Notes: generated by a model from the letters alone, not told the origin. 64,000 nucleotides of DNA from Collimonas rhizosphaerae (GCF_038896935.1 NZ_JBANDC010000006.1:62001-126000); one strand, 5' to 3'; positions 8,843 through 17,478 are shown, counted from the first letter of the stretch. Numbers and translations: made by a program.

Positions 8843-10015
8843 TTACTGCGCAGCGCCTATCAGTTTCCACTTGCCGTTAACGATTTCAACCATCACGCGC
8901 GAACGCTGGTCGAAGCCGACGTGGTCGGTCGCGCTCATGTTGACGATGCCTTGCGATACCGGCAGGTTCTTGATGGCTTCGATCGCGTCGCGCAGCGCGG
9001 CGCGGAATTCCCTGCTTCCCGGCTGGCCTTTTTTCAAGGCTTGCGGCGTGGCTGCGCCCAGCAGCATGCCGGCATCCCAGGCGTGGCCGCCGAAGGTCGA
9101 AATGCTGCCGGCGCCGTAGGCTTTCTCGTAAGCGGTACGGTAAGCCATCGCCGACTTCTTGACAGGATTGCTGTCCGGCAGCTGCTCGGCCACCAGCAAC
9201 GGCCCGGCCGGCAGGAAAGTGCCTTCGCAATCCTTGCCGCAGACGCGCAGGAAATCGTTGTTGGCGACGCCATGGGTCTGGTAGATCCTGCCTTTGTAGC
9301 CGCGCTCCTTCAATGTCTTTTGCGGCAAGGCGGCAGGCGTGCCGGCGCCGGCGATCAGGATCGCGTCGGGATTGGCGCTGACCATCTTCAGCACTTGCCC
9401 GGTGACCGAAGTGTCGTTGCGGGCGAAACGCTCATTGGCCACAATCTTGATCTTGCGCAGTTCGGCCAGCTTGGAGAATTCGCGGTACCAGCCCTCGCCG
9501 TAGGCATCGGAGAAACCGATGAAGGCCACGCTTTTGACGCCCGCATCGGCCATGTGGGCGATGATCGCGGTCGCCATGTGCGAATCGTTTTGCGGTGTCT
9601 TGAAAATCCAGCGGCGCTTGGCGTCGACCGGCTCGACCAGGGAAGCCGAAGCCGCCATCGAAATCATCGGCGTGCCCGATTCCGCGGCCACATCGCTCAT
9701 CGCCAGCGAACCGGGAACCGCGGTCGAGCCGATCAGCAGGTCGACCTTTTCTTCGCTGACCAGCTTGCGCGCATTCTTGACGGCCGTGGTGCTGTCGGTG
9801 GCGTCATCGAGCACGATGTATTGCACCTTCTGGCCGGCGATTTCCTTCGGTAACAGGGCGAAAGTATTCTTTTCCGGGATACCCAACGAGGCCGCCGGAC
9901 CGGTCGCGGAAACGCTCACGCCGACCTTTATCTGGGCGTATGCACTGCTGCTGCCGGCGGCCAGGGTGATTGCCAATGCTGCGGAAACGGAAGTCCCCAA
10001 CCATGCTTTTTTCAT
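8843..10015 (-). CDS. livK: Branched-chain amino acid ABC transporter substrate-binding protein
   Basis: Periplasmic binding protein of the LIV family (Peripla_BP_6 type), 390 residues. A Sec signal peptide is seen at the N terminus, with a hydrophobic core and a likely cut after SAYA. Mature features include the first-lobe GVSVSATGPAASLG motif, typical of LivJ/K-like proteins. It is the first gene of the operon; its promoter lies in the 90 bases between this gene and a palindromic repeat at 10104-10292. The ligand is not shown by sequence. Aromatic compounds are also carried by this family in soil betaproteobacteria. Confidence 0.92.
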   Translation of the reverse strand: MKKAWLGTSVSAALAITLAAGSSSAYAQIKVGVSVSATGPAASLGIPEKNTFALLPKEIAGQKVQYIVLDDATDSTTAVKNARKLVSEEKVDLLIGSTAVPGSLAMSDVAAESGTPMISMAASASLVEPVDAKRRWIFKTPQNDSHMATAIIAHMADAGVKSVAFIGFSDAYGEGWYREFSKLAELRKIKIVANERFARNDTSVTGQVLKMVSANPDAILIAGAGTPAALPQKTLKERGYKGRIYQTHGVANNDFLRVCGKDCEGTFLPAGPLLVAEQLPDSNPVKKSAMAYRTAYEKAYGAGSISTFGGHAWDAGMLLGAATPQALKKGQPGSREFRAALRDAIEAIKNLPVSQGIVNMSATDHVGFDQRSRVMVEIVNGKWKLIGAAQ

Positions 10016-10103
10016 CTGAACTGCTCCATTGTAGTTTTGGCGCCGACGTCTCCCGGCACGCTGATATTGTTCTGCCGAGAGATGTTAGCAAAGAATTTAA
10101 ATC

Positions 10104-10292
10104 GTGTAGTGCTTCGTAAGTAATGGAGCTTCAGAAATGGTGTATTTTCGTGTCAGGCTAGGCGGATGGCCGCCCCGCGCAAACCGGAGCGATAGTGAGA
10201 CTATCGCGAGGATTTGCAACGACGCATGGCGCGAAAAGACGCGGTCGGCTAGACGCCGTTTATGAAGTTTCATTATTTGCGAAGCACTACAC
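10104..10292. repeat. 189-bp palindromic, MITE-like element
   Basis: The ends are a perfect 13-bp inverted repeat (GTGTAGTGCTTCG and CGAAGCACTACAC) that continues inwards with about 30 further partly matching bases. The centre is a perfect 8-bp hairpin GCGATAGT-GAG-ACTATCGC at 10189-10207, and bases around it also match in inverted order. The element carries no ORF. Its right arm contains the last codon and stop of slmA. The structure resembles a miniature inverted-repeat element, but I cannot see a second copy in this window. Confidence 0.6.
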
Positions 10293-10862
10293 TAGCATCA
10301 GCGCGATCTGCTGTGCGGCATCCTCTCCGGGCTTGTGCTGGAAACGGCTTTTGGCGAAACGCTGCCAGCGGCCCAGCACGAAGCTGGTCAGGATATTGGC
10401 GCGCAAGGCGGCTTCCGCTTCGTTCGCTTCCCCTTGAGAAGCAGCGATCCGCAGCGCCTGTTTCAGCGCCAGCTCGATGCGGTCGACAAACTGGTTCATG
10501 CGCAGCTGCAGGCGTTCGTCCTCGTTGACCAGCGCATCGCCGATCATGACCCGGGTCATGCCTGGATTGCGCTCGGCGAAATTGAGCAGCATCAGGGCAA
10601 TCGCCTGCGCCTGGTGCAAACCTTTTTCCTGCTGCTCGGTAATCTGGTTGACCAGGCCGAACACGCTGGTCTCGATGAAGTCGATCAGGCCCTCGAACAT
10701 CTGCGCCTTGCTGGCGAAGTGCCGGTACAGCGCCGCCTCCGATACGTCTATCCTGGCCGCCAGCGCGGCGGTGGTGATCTTTTCGCCTTTCGGCTGTTCC
10801 AGCATGGTAGCCAGGGTCTGGAGGATCTGGAGTTTGCGCTCGCCGGGTTTGGTAGTTGCCAT
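10287..10862 (-). CDS. slmA: Nucleoid occlusion factor SlmA (TetR family)
   Basis: DNA-binding inhibitor of FtsZ assembly over the nucleoid. The 191-residue protein has a TetR-type helix-turn-helix near residues 28-55 (ITTAALAARIDVSEAALYRHF) and the long SlmA C-terminal domain with the FIETSVFGLVNQI and GRWQRFAKSRF segments. The final valine and the TAG stop lie inside the right arm of the palindromic element at 10104-10292, so the extreme C terminus may have been shaped by its insertion. There is no clear Shine-Dalgarno before the ATG, only an A-rich stretch. It follows the HAD gene by 72 bases on the same strand. Confidence 0.92.
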   Translation of the reverse strand: MATTKPGERKLQILQTLATMLEQPKGEKITTAALAARIDVSEAALYRHFASKAQMFEGLIDFIETSVFGLVNQITEQQEKGLHQAQAIALMLLNFAERNPGMTRVMIGDALVNEDERLQLRMNQFVDRIELALKQALRIAASQGEANEAEAALRANILTSFVLGRWQRFAKSRFQHKPGEDAAQQIALMLV

Positions 10863-10934
10863 GTTTTTTATTTTAGTAGTGATGGGGTAAAGGAAAACTG
10901 TGCCTGCTCCCTGCCCGGCACAGGGCCAACCGCT

Positions 10935-11633
10935 TCAACGCAAGCGGTGCAGATTCCTGGCCAGCTGTCGCACCGATTTTACTTTGACATCGACGTATTT
11001 GGGGCGCTTTATCACATTTGACTGGTCCGCCAGGTATTGGGTGACCCAGGCCGTGCGCATGCCGACCCATTTGGCGGCTTTCAGCGTGCCGACCGTGTCT
11101 TCCACCAGGACGCAGCGGCGCGCCGCGACCTTTTCCCGCGCCAGCAGCTGGCGCAGCAGGTGGCGCGACGGTTTCGGCCGCAGCTGCCGGTGCACGTGCA
11201 TGGATTCGATCGAAATGTGCTTGCCGAAATGGCGCTGCAAGCGCAAGTGGCGCAAGACGTCGCCCGAATAGCGCAGCGGCGCGTTGGTCAGCAGGATCTT
11301 GCGCCCCGGCAGGCGCTTGAGCAGGCTGATCAGGCCGCGCTCGGCGCGGATCATGCCCAGCAGGTCGTCAAAGCGGTGCGCTTCGCGCAGGAAATCCTCG
11401 GGCCGCACCTGATGGTGTTTGACCAGGCCGAGCAAGGTCGCGCCGTAGCGCCGCCAGTATGTCTCCCGGGCGGCGTTGACGGTGGCGGCATCGGCGTCGA
11501 CGCCGCCGCTGCCCAGGGTGCGCGCCATGAAGGCGTTCATGTTGTCGTGGATCGCGGGGAAAATGGCATGCGAGGCGTTGTGCAGGGTATTGTCCAGGTC
11601 AAACAGCCAGAGCGCTGTAGTATTCTTTGCCAT
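10935..11633 (-). CDS. Pyrimidine 5'-nucleotidase, HAD superfamily
   Basis: Cytoplasmic phosphatase of the HAD superfamily, similar to the YjjG/SDT1-type pyrimidine nucleotidases that sit next to slmA in many betaproteobacteria. The nucleophile motif LFDLDNTLHN is at the N terminus, LLTNAPL provides motif II, and VLVEDTVGTLKAAKWVGM is the motif III/IV region. I chose the ATG at 11633 (MAKNTTALW) because homologues begin only a few residues before the DLDNTL motif; an ATG at 11645 or a TTG at 11657 is possible. The start faces the divergent TraB gene with only 33 bases between the two start codons. Confidence 0.88.
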   Translation of the reverse strand: MAKNTTALWLFDLDNTLHNASHAIFPAIHDNMNAFMARTLGSGGVDADAATVNAARETYWRRYGATLLGLVKHHQVRPEDFLREAHRFDDLLGMIRAERGLISLLKRLPGRKILLTNAPLRYSGDVLRHLRLQRHFGKHISIESMHVHRQLRPKPSRHLLRQLLAREKVAARRCVLVEDTVGTLKAAKWVGMRTAWVTQYLADQSNVIKRPKYVDVKVKSVRQLARNLHRLR

Positions 11634-11666
11634 TGTGCCGTGCATTCGTTTTATCAAGGAGAAGGT

Positions 11667-12593
11667 GTGCTTCGTAAGATTATAGTGACATTGTGCTGGT
11701 TGCCGCTAAGCCTGCTGGCGTTGTCCGCCCAGGCCGACGCCACGGATGCGGCGGCAGCGGCGGCCTCCGTCCGCCAGGGCGGCGCCTTGTTCAAGATACA
11801 GCGCGCCGGCCACAGCGCTTATGTATTCGGCACCATCCACGTCGGCCGCGCCGATTTTTATCCTTTCGACGACGTAGTCTTGCAAGCGTTGCAACAGTCG
11901 TCGGCCATCGCGCTGGAAATCGACCCCGGCAATGCCCATGGGCTGGCCGGCCTGATGACCAAATACGGCATCTACGCCAACGGCAAATCGCTGGCCCAGG
12001 AACTGCCGCCGCGGCTGCTGCAGCAGCTCAGCCCGCTGCTGGAAAAATACGGCCTGACGCTGGACCAGGTGGCCAGCATGAAACCATGGCTGCTGGCGAC
12101 CATGCTCGGCATCAGCGAATACACCCACCAGGGTTACCTGCCGCAATACGGCGTCGACGTCACCCTGGCCGCTTATGCAAAAAAACAGGAAAAACGCCTG
12201 GTCGAGCTGGAAACCGCCGAACAGCAGCTGTCCCTATTGGGCAAGCTGACGCCGGCCGAGCAGGTCCAGTTCCTGCAAGACAGCGTCGACGAAATCCAGG
12301 ATCCGGCCAAGGCGCAGCGTTCGATGCAATTGATCACACGCTGGCGCGACGGCGATGTCGACGGCATGGCCGCCATGCTGGCGGAACTGACCAGCGACGA
12401 CACCTTCACCGGCAAATTCGTGCAGCGCGCTTTGCTGGACGAACGCAACCCCGGCCTGGCCGACGGCATAACCAGGCTGGCGAACGCGACGCCGCATGCA
12501 TTCATCGGCATCGGCATGCTGCACCTGGTCGGCAAGAACAGCGTGCTGGCGATACTGCGGCAACGCGGTTATACGGTAAGCCGGGTTTACTAG
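11667..12593 (+). CDS. TraB/GumN family protein
   Basis: Putative envelope protein of the TraB/GumN superfamily, 308 residues, related to TIKI-type metalloproteases. It starts at a GTG preceded by AAGGAGAA; the open frame further upstream is antisense to the HAD gene and is discarded. A signal peptide runs to about SAQADA (residue 24). Family motifs are VFGTIHVG near residue 53 and the C-terminal FIGIGMLHLVG segment, whose His residues with the Glu of LEID are the proposed metal ligands. It ends 9 bases before mnmC and probably shares its transcript. The function in bacteria is not established. Confidence 0.88.
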   Translation: MLRKIIVTLCWLPLSLLALSAQADATDAAAAAASVRQGGALFKIQRAGHSAYVFGTIHVGRADFYPFDDVVLQALQQSSAIALEIDPGNAHGLAGLMTKYGIYANGKSLAQELPPRLLQQLSPLLEKYGLTLDQVASMKPWLLATMLGISEYTHQGYLPQYGVDVTLAAYAKKQEKRLVELETAEQQLSLLGKLTPAEQVQFLQDSVDEIQDPAKAQRSMQLITRWRDGDVDGMAAMLAELTSDDTFTGKFVQRALLDERNPGLADGITRLANATPHAFIGIGMLHLVGKNSVLAILRQRGYTVSRVY

Positions 12594-12602
12594 CGCAACG
12601 CC

Positions 12603-14402
12603 ATGACGGCCCCGGTCACTCCGCTGGCAGGCCATTCGCTTCACTGGCGCGAGCGGGAAAGCTTCGTGCTGCTGGACAGCGAATTCGGCAGCGGTGAACA
12701 TTTTTTCGCCACCTGGCAGGCCTGGCGCAACGATCCGCAGCGTCCGCGGCAATTGCATTACCTGGCGCTGCTGCCGCAACTTGCTGCGCCCGGTCAGTTA
12801 CAGCAAGCCGCAGCAAAATTTCCTGAATGGCAGGCCTTGCACACCGAACTGTGCGCTGAATGGCCGCCGGCGGTACCGGGATTCCATCGCATTTTCCTGC
12901 AGCATGGACAACTGGTCCTGACGCTGATGATCGGCGACGGCGCCGCCTGCCTGCGCCAGGTGACGGCGAGGGTGGATGCTTTCCGATTGCACGGACGCAG
13001 CTGGCGGCAGTGGCCTCTGTCCGCGTTGAACACGCTGGGCCGGCTGGCTGCCGAACATGCCAGCCTGGACATTCCGGGCGCCGAACCTGCGGCCCGCAAG
13101 CAGCTGGAGCAAGCCGGATTCGTGTTTGAAAACGGCAGCGGACTTGAAATGCCCGCCCTGCGCGCCCGTTTTGCGCCGCGCTTCACCGCACGTTCCGCGC
13201 CAGCGCCGGCCCATGCCGACCGCCGCGCAATTGTCATCGGCGCCGGCCTGGCCGGCAGCGCGGCTTGCCAGCGCCTGGCGCAGCGCGGCTGGAGCGTCGA
13301 CCTGATCGAGAGCAACACGGCGCCGGCGCAACAAGCTTCAGGCAATAGCGCCGGCATTTTCATGCCGCTGCTCTCGCGCGACGACAATCCCGGCTCGCGC
13401 CTCAGCCGCAGCGCTTATCTGTTCGCCTTGCAGGCGTGGCGCCAGCTGGGCGGCATCGGCAATACATTCGACGGCGCAGCCTGCGGCGTCCTGCAGATCG
13501 CCCGCGATGCCGCGCATGCCGAGAACCAGCAGCAATTGGCGGATTACTGGCGCTATCCTGCCGATTATGCGCAGTGGCTGGATCAGGCTGCCGCCAGCCG
13601 CCTTGCCGGCTGCCAGGTCAGCAGCGGCGCCTGGTTTTTCCCGGCCGCCGGCTGGGTGCAGCCACGCAGCCTTTGCCAGGCCATGCTGGATAGCTGCGGC
13701 AAGCAGCTGCAAACCCACTTCGGACAGCATGCCGCCATCCTCGAACGCAGCCAGGACGGCTGGACCGTGCGCGACCGGCACGGTGCAAAAATAGCCGGTG
13801 CGCCGGTAGTGGTCTTGGCAAACGCCTGCGACGCCTTGCAGTTTGCGCAGGCCGGAGATTTGCCCTTGAGCGCCATCCGCGGCCAGATTACCTACCTCGG
13901 CGCCGGACAGGTTCCTGCCATCAAGCCGGTGCTATGCGGTGAAGCCTACCTGACCCCGGATTATGCCGGGACCTGCAGCATAGGAGCATCTTATGACGAG
14001 GATGGCGAAACGGCGCTGCGCCAGGACAGCCAGGACGACAACCTGGCGCGCCTGGCCAAGCTGCTGCCTGGCTGGCGGCCTGGGCAGCCGCCGCTGGCCG
14101 GACGCGTCGGCTTTCGTTGCGTGGCCAGCGACCGCCTGCCGCTGGTCGGCGCCTTGCCGGATAAAAACGGGGCAAGCACCGTGCGCGAAGCAAAACTGAA
14201 AGACCTGCCCCGCTTTCCCGGCTTGTACAGCCTGCTGGGTTACGCCTCGCGCGGCCTGATATGGGCGCCGCTGGCGGCAGAATTGCTGGCATCGCAGCTG
14301 AATGGGGAACCGCTGCCGATCGAGGCCGACCTGGCGGCAGCACTCGATCCGGCGCGTTTCCTATTGAAACGGCAACGGCGCAGCATTCCCCCGCGCCAAT
14401 AA
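12603..14402 (+). CDS. mnmC: MnmC-type tRNA modification protein with a degenerate methyltransferase half
   Basis: MnmC finishes mnm5s2U34 in tRNA: its C-terminal FAD domain removes the carboxymethyl group and its N-terminal domain methylates the product. Here, 599 residues, the C-terminal oxidoreductase looks intact, with GAGLAG near residue 213, the SGNSAGIFMPLLSRDDNP segment and a conserved end. The N-terminal domain lacks about 30 residues seen in Burkholderia proteins. The SAM loop, normally E-x-GFGxGxNF, reads DSEFGSGEHFF near residue 25, and the catalytic DGFAPxxNP motif is replaced by FRLHGRSWRQWP near 127. I infer that methyl transfer is lost or altered. Its ATG directly follows the TraB gene, and a strong terminator follows it. 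Confidence 0.88.
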   Translation: MTAPVTPLAGHSLHWRERESFVLLDSEFGSGEHFFATWQAWRNDPQRPRQLHYLALLPQLAAPGQLQQAAAKFPEWQALHTELCAEWPPAVPGFHRIFLQHGQLVLTLMIGDGAACLRQVTARVDAFRLHGRSWRQWPLSALNTLGRLAAEHASLDIPGAEPAARKQLEQAGFVFENGSGLEMPALRARFAPRFTARSAPAPAHADRRAIVIGAGLAGSAACQRLAQRGWSVDLIESNTAPAQQASGNSAGIFMPLLSRDDNPGSRLSRSAYLFALQAWRQLGGIGNTFDGAACGVLQIARDAAHAENQQQLADYWRYPADYAQWLDQAAASRLAGCQVSSGAWFFPAAGWVQPRSLCQAMLDSCGKQLQTHFGQHAAILERSQDGWTVRDRHGAKIAGAPVVVLANACDALQFAQAGDLPLSAIRGQITYLGAGQVPAIKPVLCGEAYLTPDYAGTCSIGASYDEDGETALRQDSQDDNLARLAKLLPGWRPGQPPLAGRVGFRCVASDRLPLVGALPDKNGASTVREAKLKDLPRFPGLYSLLGYASRGLIWAPLAAELLASQLNGEPLPIEADLAAALDPARFLLKRQRRSIPPRQ

Positions 14403-14427
14403 AAAAGGGCGCCGCAAGGCGCCCTTT
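14401..14427. terminator. Bidirectional terminator between mnmC and the YXWGXW protein
   Basis: A perfect 7-bp stem GGGCGCC/GGCGCCC with a GCAA loop is flanked by six A on one side and TTT on the other. On the minus strand it has the six-T tail, so it mainly serves the minus-strand gene. Confidence 0.85.
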
Positions 14428-14436
14428 ACATATTGC

Positions 14437-14754
14437 TTAACGATCCCAGCGGTACGGCCGCATCCGCCAGTCGCCGCGCGGGCCTCTTTCCCAGCGTGGC
14501 GGGACGTAACGGTAGCCCGGCCGCGCTCTCATCCAGCTGCCGCCTACCCACACATGGCGGCGGCCGTTCCAGCGCCAGTATCCCGGCGCCCAGACATAAC
14601 CGGCACGCGATGGCGGCACTACTTCATAGCGCGGCGGCGGCGGCTGTCCGATCTGGACTCCGACATAGGTTGCGGCCTGGACCTGCGCCAGCGGCGTCAT
14701 CAGGCCGGCGCCCAGCGCCAGCATGCTGATGCACACAATCGATTTGATCTTCAT
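14437..14754 (-). CDS. Small secreted YXWGXW-repeat-like protein
   Basis: A 105-residue exported protein that begins at the ATG after a strong GGAGGAGG Shine-Dalgarno. It has a Sec signal peptide (cut near VQAAT). The mature part is rich in Tyr, Trp, Arg, Pro and Gly, with GYVWAPGYWRWNGRRHVWVGG followed by WMRARPGYRYVPPRWERG; the WxPGYW.W....W.GG pattern marks the YXWGXW repeat family found in envelope proteins of proteobacteria. The function of this family is not known. The long frame upstream of the chosen start has no homology-like content. Confidence 0.85.
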   Translation of the reverse strand: MKIKSIVCISMLALGAGLMTPLAQVQAATYVGVQIGQPPPPRYEVVPPSRAGYVWAPGYWRWNGRRHVWVGGSWMRARPGYRYVPPRWERGPRGDWRMRPYRWDR

Positions 14755-15019
14755 CGGATACCTCCTCCATTCGTTTAAAACCATCGGACGACGATTAAAA
14801 TATAGGCGATAACCATGTAGCGGCTTGTTATTTTGTGTTTCCAAAAGATACAGGCCGGGCAAGCGCCCGGATGGCTTGCCGGCTGCCATTGCGCCCTCCC
14901 TAAGGTAAAATGGCGGCCTGCCGTACGGCATTGTCGTTTTATAAAAATAATTGCGGGGCAGCCGCCGCCGGCGTAGAACGCCAAGGCGGCCTGTCTCCAC
15001 CTGACTTCCCGGAATACCC

Positions 15020-16651
15020 ATGTTGCGATTGAATGAAGTACAACTCCCCCTGGACCACCCTGACGACGCCTTGCACGCGGCTATCCTGGGACGGCTGGGA
15101 ATCGCCGCTGAAGAAATGCTCGGTTACACAATTTTCCGCCGCAGCTACGACGCCCGCAAAAAATCCGCGGTGATCCTGACGTACAGCGTGGATGTCGAGC
15201 TCAAGGATGAAGGCGCGGTCCTCAAGCGCCTGGCCGGCGATCGCACCGTGGCGCCGACGCCCGACACCAATTACCGCTTTGTAGCGCAGGCGCCGGGCCG
15301 GCTGAAATCGCGGCCGGTAGTGATCGGCACCGGGCCTTGCGGCCTGTTTGCCGGCCTGATCCTGGCGCAGATGGGGTTCAATCCGATTATCCTGGAGCGC
15401 GGCAAGGCGGTGCGCGAGCGCACCAAGGATACCTGGGGACTGTGGCGCAAGCGCGAGCTGCAGCCGGAATCCAACGTCCAGTTCGGCGAAGGCGGCGCCG
15501 GCACGTTTTCCGACGGCAAGCTGTGGACCCAGATCAAGGACCCCAAACACTATGGCCGCAAGGTGCTGACCGAATTCGTCAAGGCCGATGCGCCGGATGA
15601 AATCATGTACGTCAGCAAGCCGCACATCGGCACTTTCCGGCTGGTAAAGATGGTGGAGCAGATGCGCGCCACCATCGAGGCGCTGGGCGGCGAATTCCGT
15701 TTCCAGCAAAAGGTGGAAGACATCGCCATCAAGTCGGACAATGGCCAGGGACAAGTGCAAGCCGTCGTGCTGGCCAGCGGCGAAACCATCGTCACCGACC
15801 ACGTGGTGCTGGCGATCGGCCACAGCGCCCGCGATACCTTCCAGATGCTGTACGACCGCGGCGTGTATATCGAAGCCAAGCCGTTCTCGCTCGGCTTCCG
15901 CATCGAACATCCGCAATCCCTGATCGACAAATGCCGCTTCGGCCCCAGCGCCGGCCATCCGATCCTTGGCGCCGCCGACTACAAGCTGGTCCATCACTGT
16001 GAATCGGCGCAAGCCCGCGGGCGCGCGGTCTACAGTTTCTGCATGTGCCCGGGCGGCACCGTGGTGGCGGCGACCTCGGAACCGGGACGGGTGGTGACCA
16101 ACGGCATGAGCCAGTACTCGCGCAACGAACGCAACGCCAACAGCGGCATCGTGGTCGGCATCACGCCGGCCGATTATCCCGGCCACCCGCTGGCCGGAAT
16201 CGGCTTCCAGCGCCAATGGGAATCGCGCGCCTTCGAGCTGGGCGGCGGCACCTACGATGCGCCCGGCCAGCTGGTCGGCGACTTCCTCGCCGGCCGGCCG
16301 TCGACCGCGCTCGGCTCGGTGATCCCATCCTACAAACCCGGCGTCCACCTGAGCGACCTCAGCACTGCCTTGCCGGATTATGCGATTGCAGCTATCCGCG
16401 AAGCGTTGCCGGTATTCGACAAGCAAATCCGCGGCTTCGCCATGGCCGACGCGGTGCTGACCGGCGTCGAGACCCGCACCTCGTCGCCGGTGCGCATCAA
16501 GCGCCACGACGACAGCCTGCAAAGCCTGAATACGACGGGATTGTTTCCGGCCGGCGAAGGCGCCGGTTATGCCGGCGGCATCATGTCGGCGGCGATTGAC
16601 GGCATTCGCGTGGCTGAGGCAGTCGCCTTGAGCATGCTGGGTAAAAACTGA
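15020..16651 (+). CDS. FAD-dependent oxidoreductase (COG2509 type)
   Basis: Flavoprotein of 543 residues related to uncharacterised NAD(FAD)-dependent dehydrogenases. An N-terminal alpha/beta region of about 90 residues (IFRRSYDARKK, VILTYSVDVEL) precedes the FAD dinucleotide motif GTGPCGLFAGL near residue 107. Further family signatures are GEGGAGTFSDGKLWT and the C-terminal GEGAGYAGGIMSAAIDG, which closes the FAD site. No signal peptide is present, so it is cytoplasmic. It stands alone: a 265-base gap without visible gene precedes it and the RelE-like gene converges on it. The substrate is unknown. Confidence 0.88.
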   Translation: MLRLNEVQLPLDHPDDALHAAILGRLGIAAEEMLGYTIFRRSYDARKKSAVILTYSVDVELKDEGAVLKRLAGDRTVAPTPDTNYRFVAQAPGRLKSRPVVIGTGPCGLFAGLILAQMGFNPIILERGKAVRERTKDTWGLWRKRELQPESNVQFGEGGAGTFSDGKLWTQIKDPKHYGRKVLTEFVKADAPDEIMYVSKPHIGTFRLVKMVEQMRATIEALGGEFRFQQKVEDIAIKSDNGQGQVQAVVLASGETIVTDHVVLAIGHSARDTFQMLYDRGVYIEAKPFSLGFRIEHPQSLIDKCRFGPSAGHPILGAADYKLVHHCESAQARGRAVYSFCMCPGGTVVAATSEPGRVVTNGMSQYSRNERNANSGIVVGITPADYPGHPLAGIGFQRQWESRAFELGGGTYDAPGQLVGDFLAGRPSTALGSVIPSYKPGVHLSDLSTALPDYAIAAIREALPVFDKQIRGFAMADAVLTGVETRTSSPVRIKRHDDSLQSLNTTGLFPAGEGAGYAGGIMSAAIDGIRVAEAVALSMLGKN

Positions 16652-16674
16652 GCTGGCTCAAGGAGGTCGCCGGC

Positions 16675-16956
16675 CTATCGTTTTTCCGCGGCTTTGTACA
16701 CCGCGTTACGCTCGCGTTTGCCTACGGCGACGACCAGTACGACCAACTCCTGGTCGCGCACTTCGTAGACTAGCCGGTAGCCGGCCTGGCGCAGCTTGAT
16801 TTTATATCGGCTCCTGGAGCCGGATAACTGCGCGGACGGAACATGGGGAACAAGCAATCGTTCCGCCAGTTTCTTTTTGAACTGCTCGCGCATGTCTTGA
16901 TCCAGCTTGCGCCATTCCTTCAATGCTTCTTCAAGGAAAGCCAGTTCAAAGCTCAT
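16675..16956 (-). CDS. RelE/ParE-family toxin
   Basis: Probable mRNA interferase of the RelE type, 93 residues. The sequence begins FELAFLEEALKEWRKLD and contains the typical RYKIKLRQAGYRLVYEV strand pair and VVAVGKRERNAVYKAA end, which in RelE carry the basic and aromatic residues of the active site. The start overlaps the end of the antitoxin gene by 11 bases, the normal antitoxin-first order. The alternative start 17 codons upstream lies inside the antitoxin gene and is not needed. Confidence 0.9.
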   Translation of the reverse strand: MSFELAFLEEALKEWRKLDQDMREQFKKKLAERLLVPHVPSAQLSGSRSRYKIKLRQAGYRLVYEVRDQELVVLVVAVGKRERNAVYKAAEKR

Positions 16957-17194
16957 CCAGCCTGACCCTGACAATAGCTTGCCCTTTGCGGGCTTCTGCA
17001 ACGGCATTCAGCTCCATGTCTTCCAGCTTGTTCATCAGCGCTTCATAGGCTTTTGCCGGGACGCAATAAAAAGCCGGCTGGTTCCGGTTTAATATCGCCA
17101 CAGGAAATCCTTCACCCGCAGCAACAGTCCCCATAGGGTCTTTTTTCAGCTCGGAAACGCTGGCGGTTGTTTCAGCAAGAATTAGGTGTGCCAT
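16946..17194 (-). CDS. Phd/YefM-family antitoxin
   Basis: Antitoxin partner of the RelE-like toxin, 82 residues. The N-terminal half (ASVSELKKDPMGTVAAGEGFPVAILNRN) is the Phd/YefM fold that dimerises and binds operator DNA; the C-terminal part is the flexible toxin-binding tail. I start at MAHLILAE; an ATG 17 codons further up would add the AT-rich leader and is less likely. The upstream DNA is much richer in A and T than its surroundings and repeats GCTATTA, which may be an operator. Confidence 0.9.
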   Translation of the reverse strand: MAHLILAETTASVSELKKDPMGTVAAGEGFPVAILNRNQPAFYCVPAKAYEALMNKLEDMELNAVAEARKGQAIVRVRLDEL

Positions 17195-17286
17195 GGAAAT
17201 ACTTTTAAAAGCATTATTAATAGCACCAATAATAGCATCTTTCATAGCACTCTAACCCATATGATTGACGAAGATCGTAGTATGGC

Positions 17287-17478
17287 TCAGCTTCTGCAGC
17301 CAGTTTGCGTGAATGCCGTAAGTCTTGGCTGAATTTCACTCTCTTGGCTGCGATGAAACAGCCCTGCCGGCTTCGGCGAAAAAATCCTTATTTTTTTACC
17401 GGACTCGGCCTGCTTCTTGACATACGCGGCCTCAGTCAGCGCCTGCAGGAAAGCTGCCAGGTCATCCACATAACTCAT
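17287..17478 (-). CDS. Hypothetical short ORF, doubtful
   Basis: A 63-codon frame starting MSYVDDLAAFLQALTEAAY with a charged centre (VKKQAESGKKIRIFSPK) and a low-complexity end. The frame is open for 17 more codons upstream, but no good Shine-Dalgarno is visible at either start. I do not recognise a family. It could be a remnant of a larger gene, because another minus-strand frame remains open past its stop. Reported only because nothing else explains this piece. Confidence 0.25.
   Translation of the reverse strand: MSYVDDLAAFLQALTEAAYVKKQAESGKKIRIFSPKPAGLFHRSQESEIQPRLTAFTQTGCRS

Noticed and set aside
11037..11666. Upstream extension of the TraB/GumN frame
   Set aside because: It overlaps the HAD nucleotidase gene on the other strand. 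A GTG with a good Shine-Dalgarno and a signal peptide defines the start at 11667.
14939..16522. Open frame of 527 codons on the minus strand
   Set aside because: It is antisense to the FAD oxidoreductase gene, is rich in His, Arg and Ala and has no recognisable motif.
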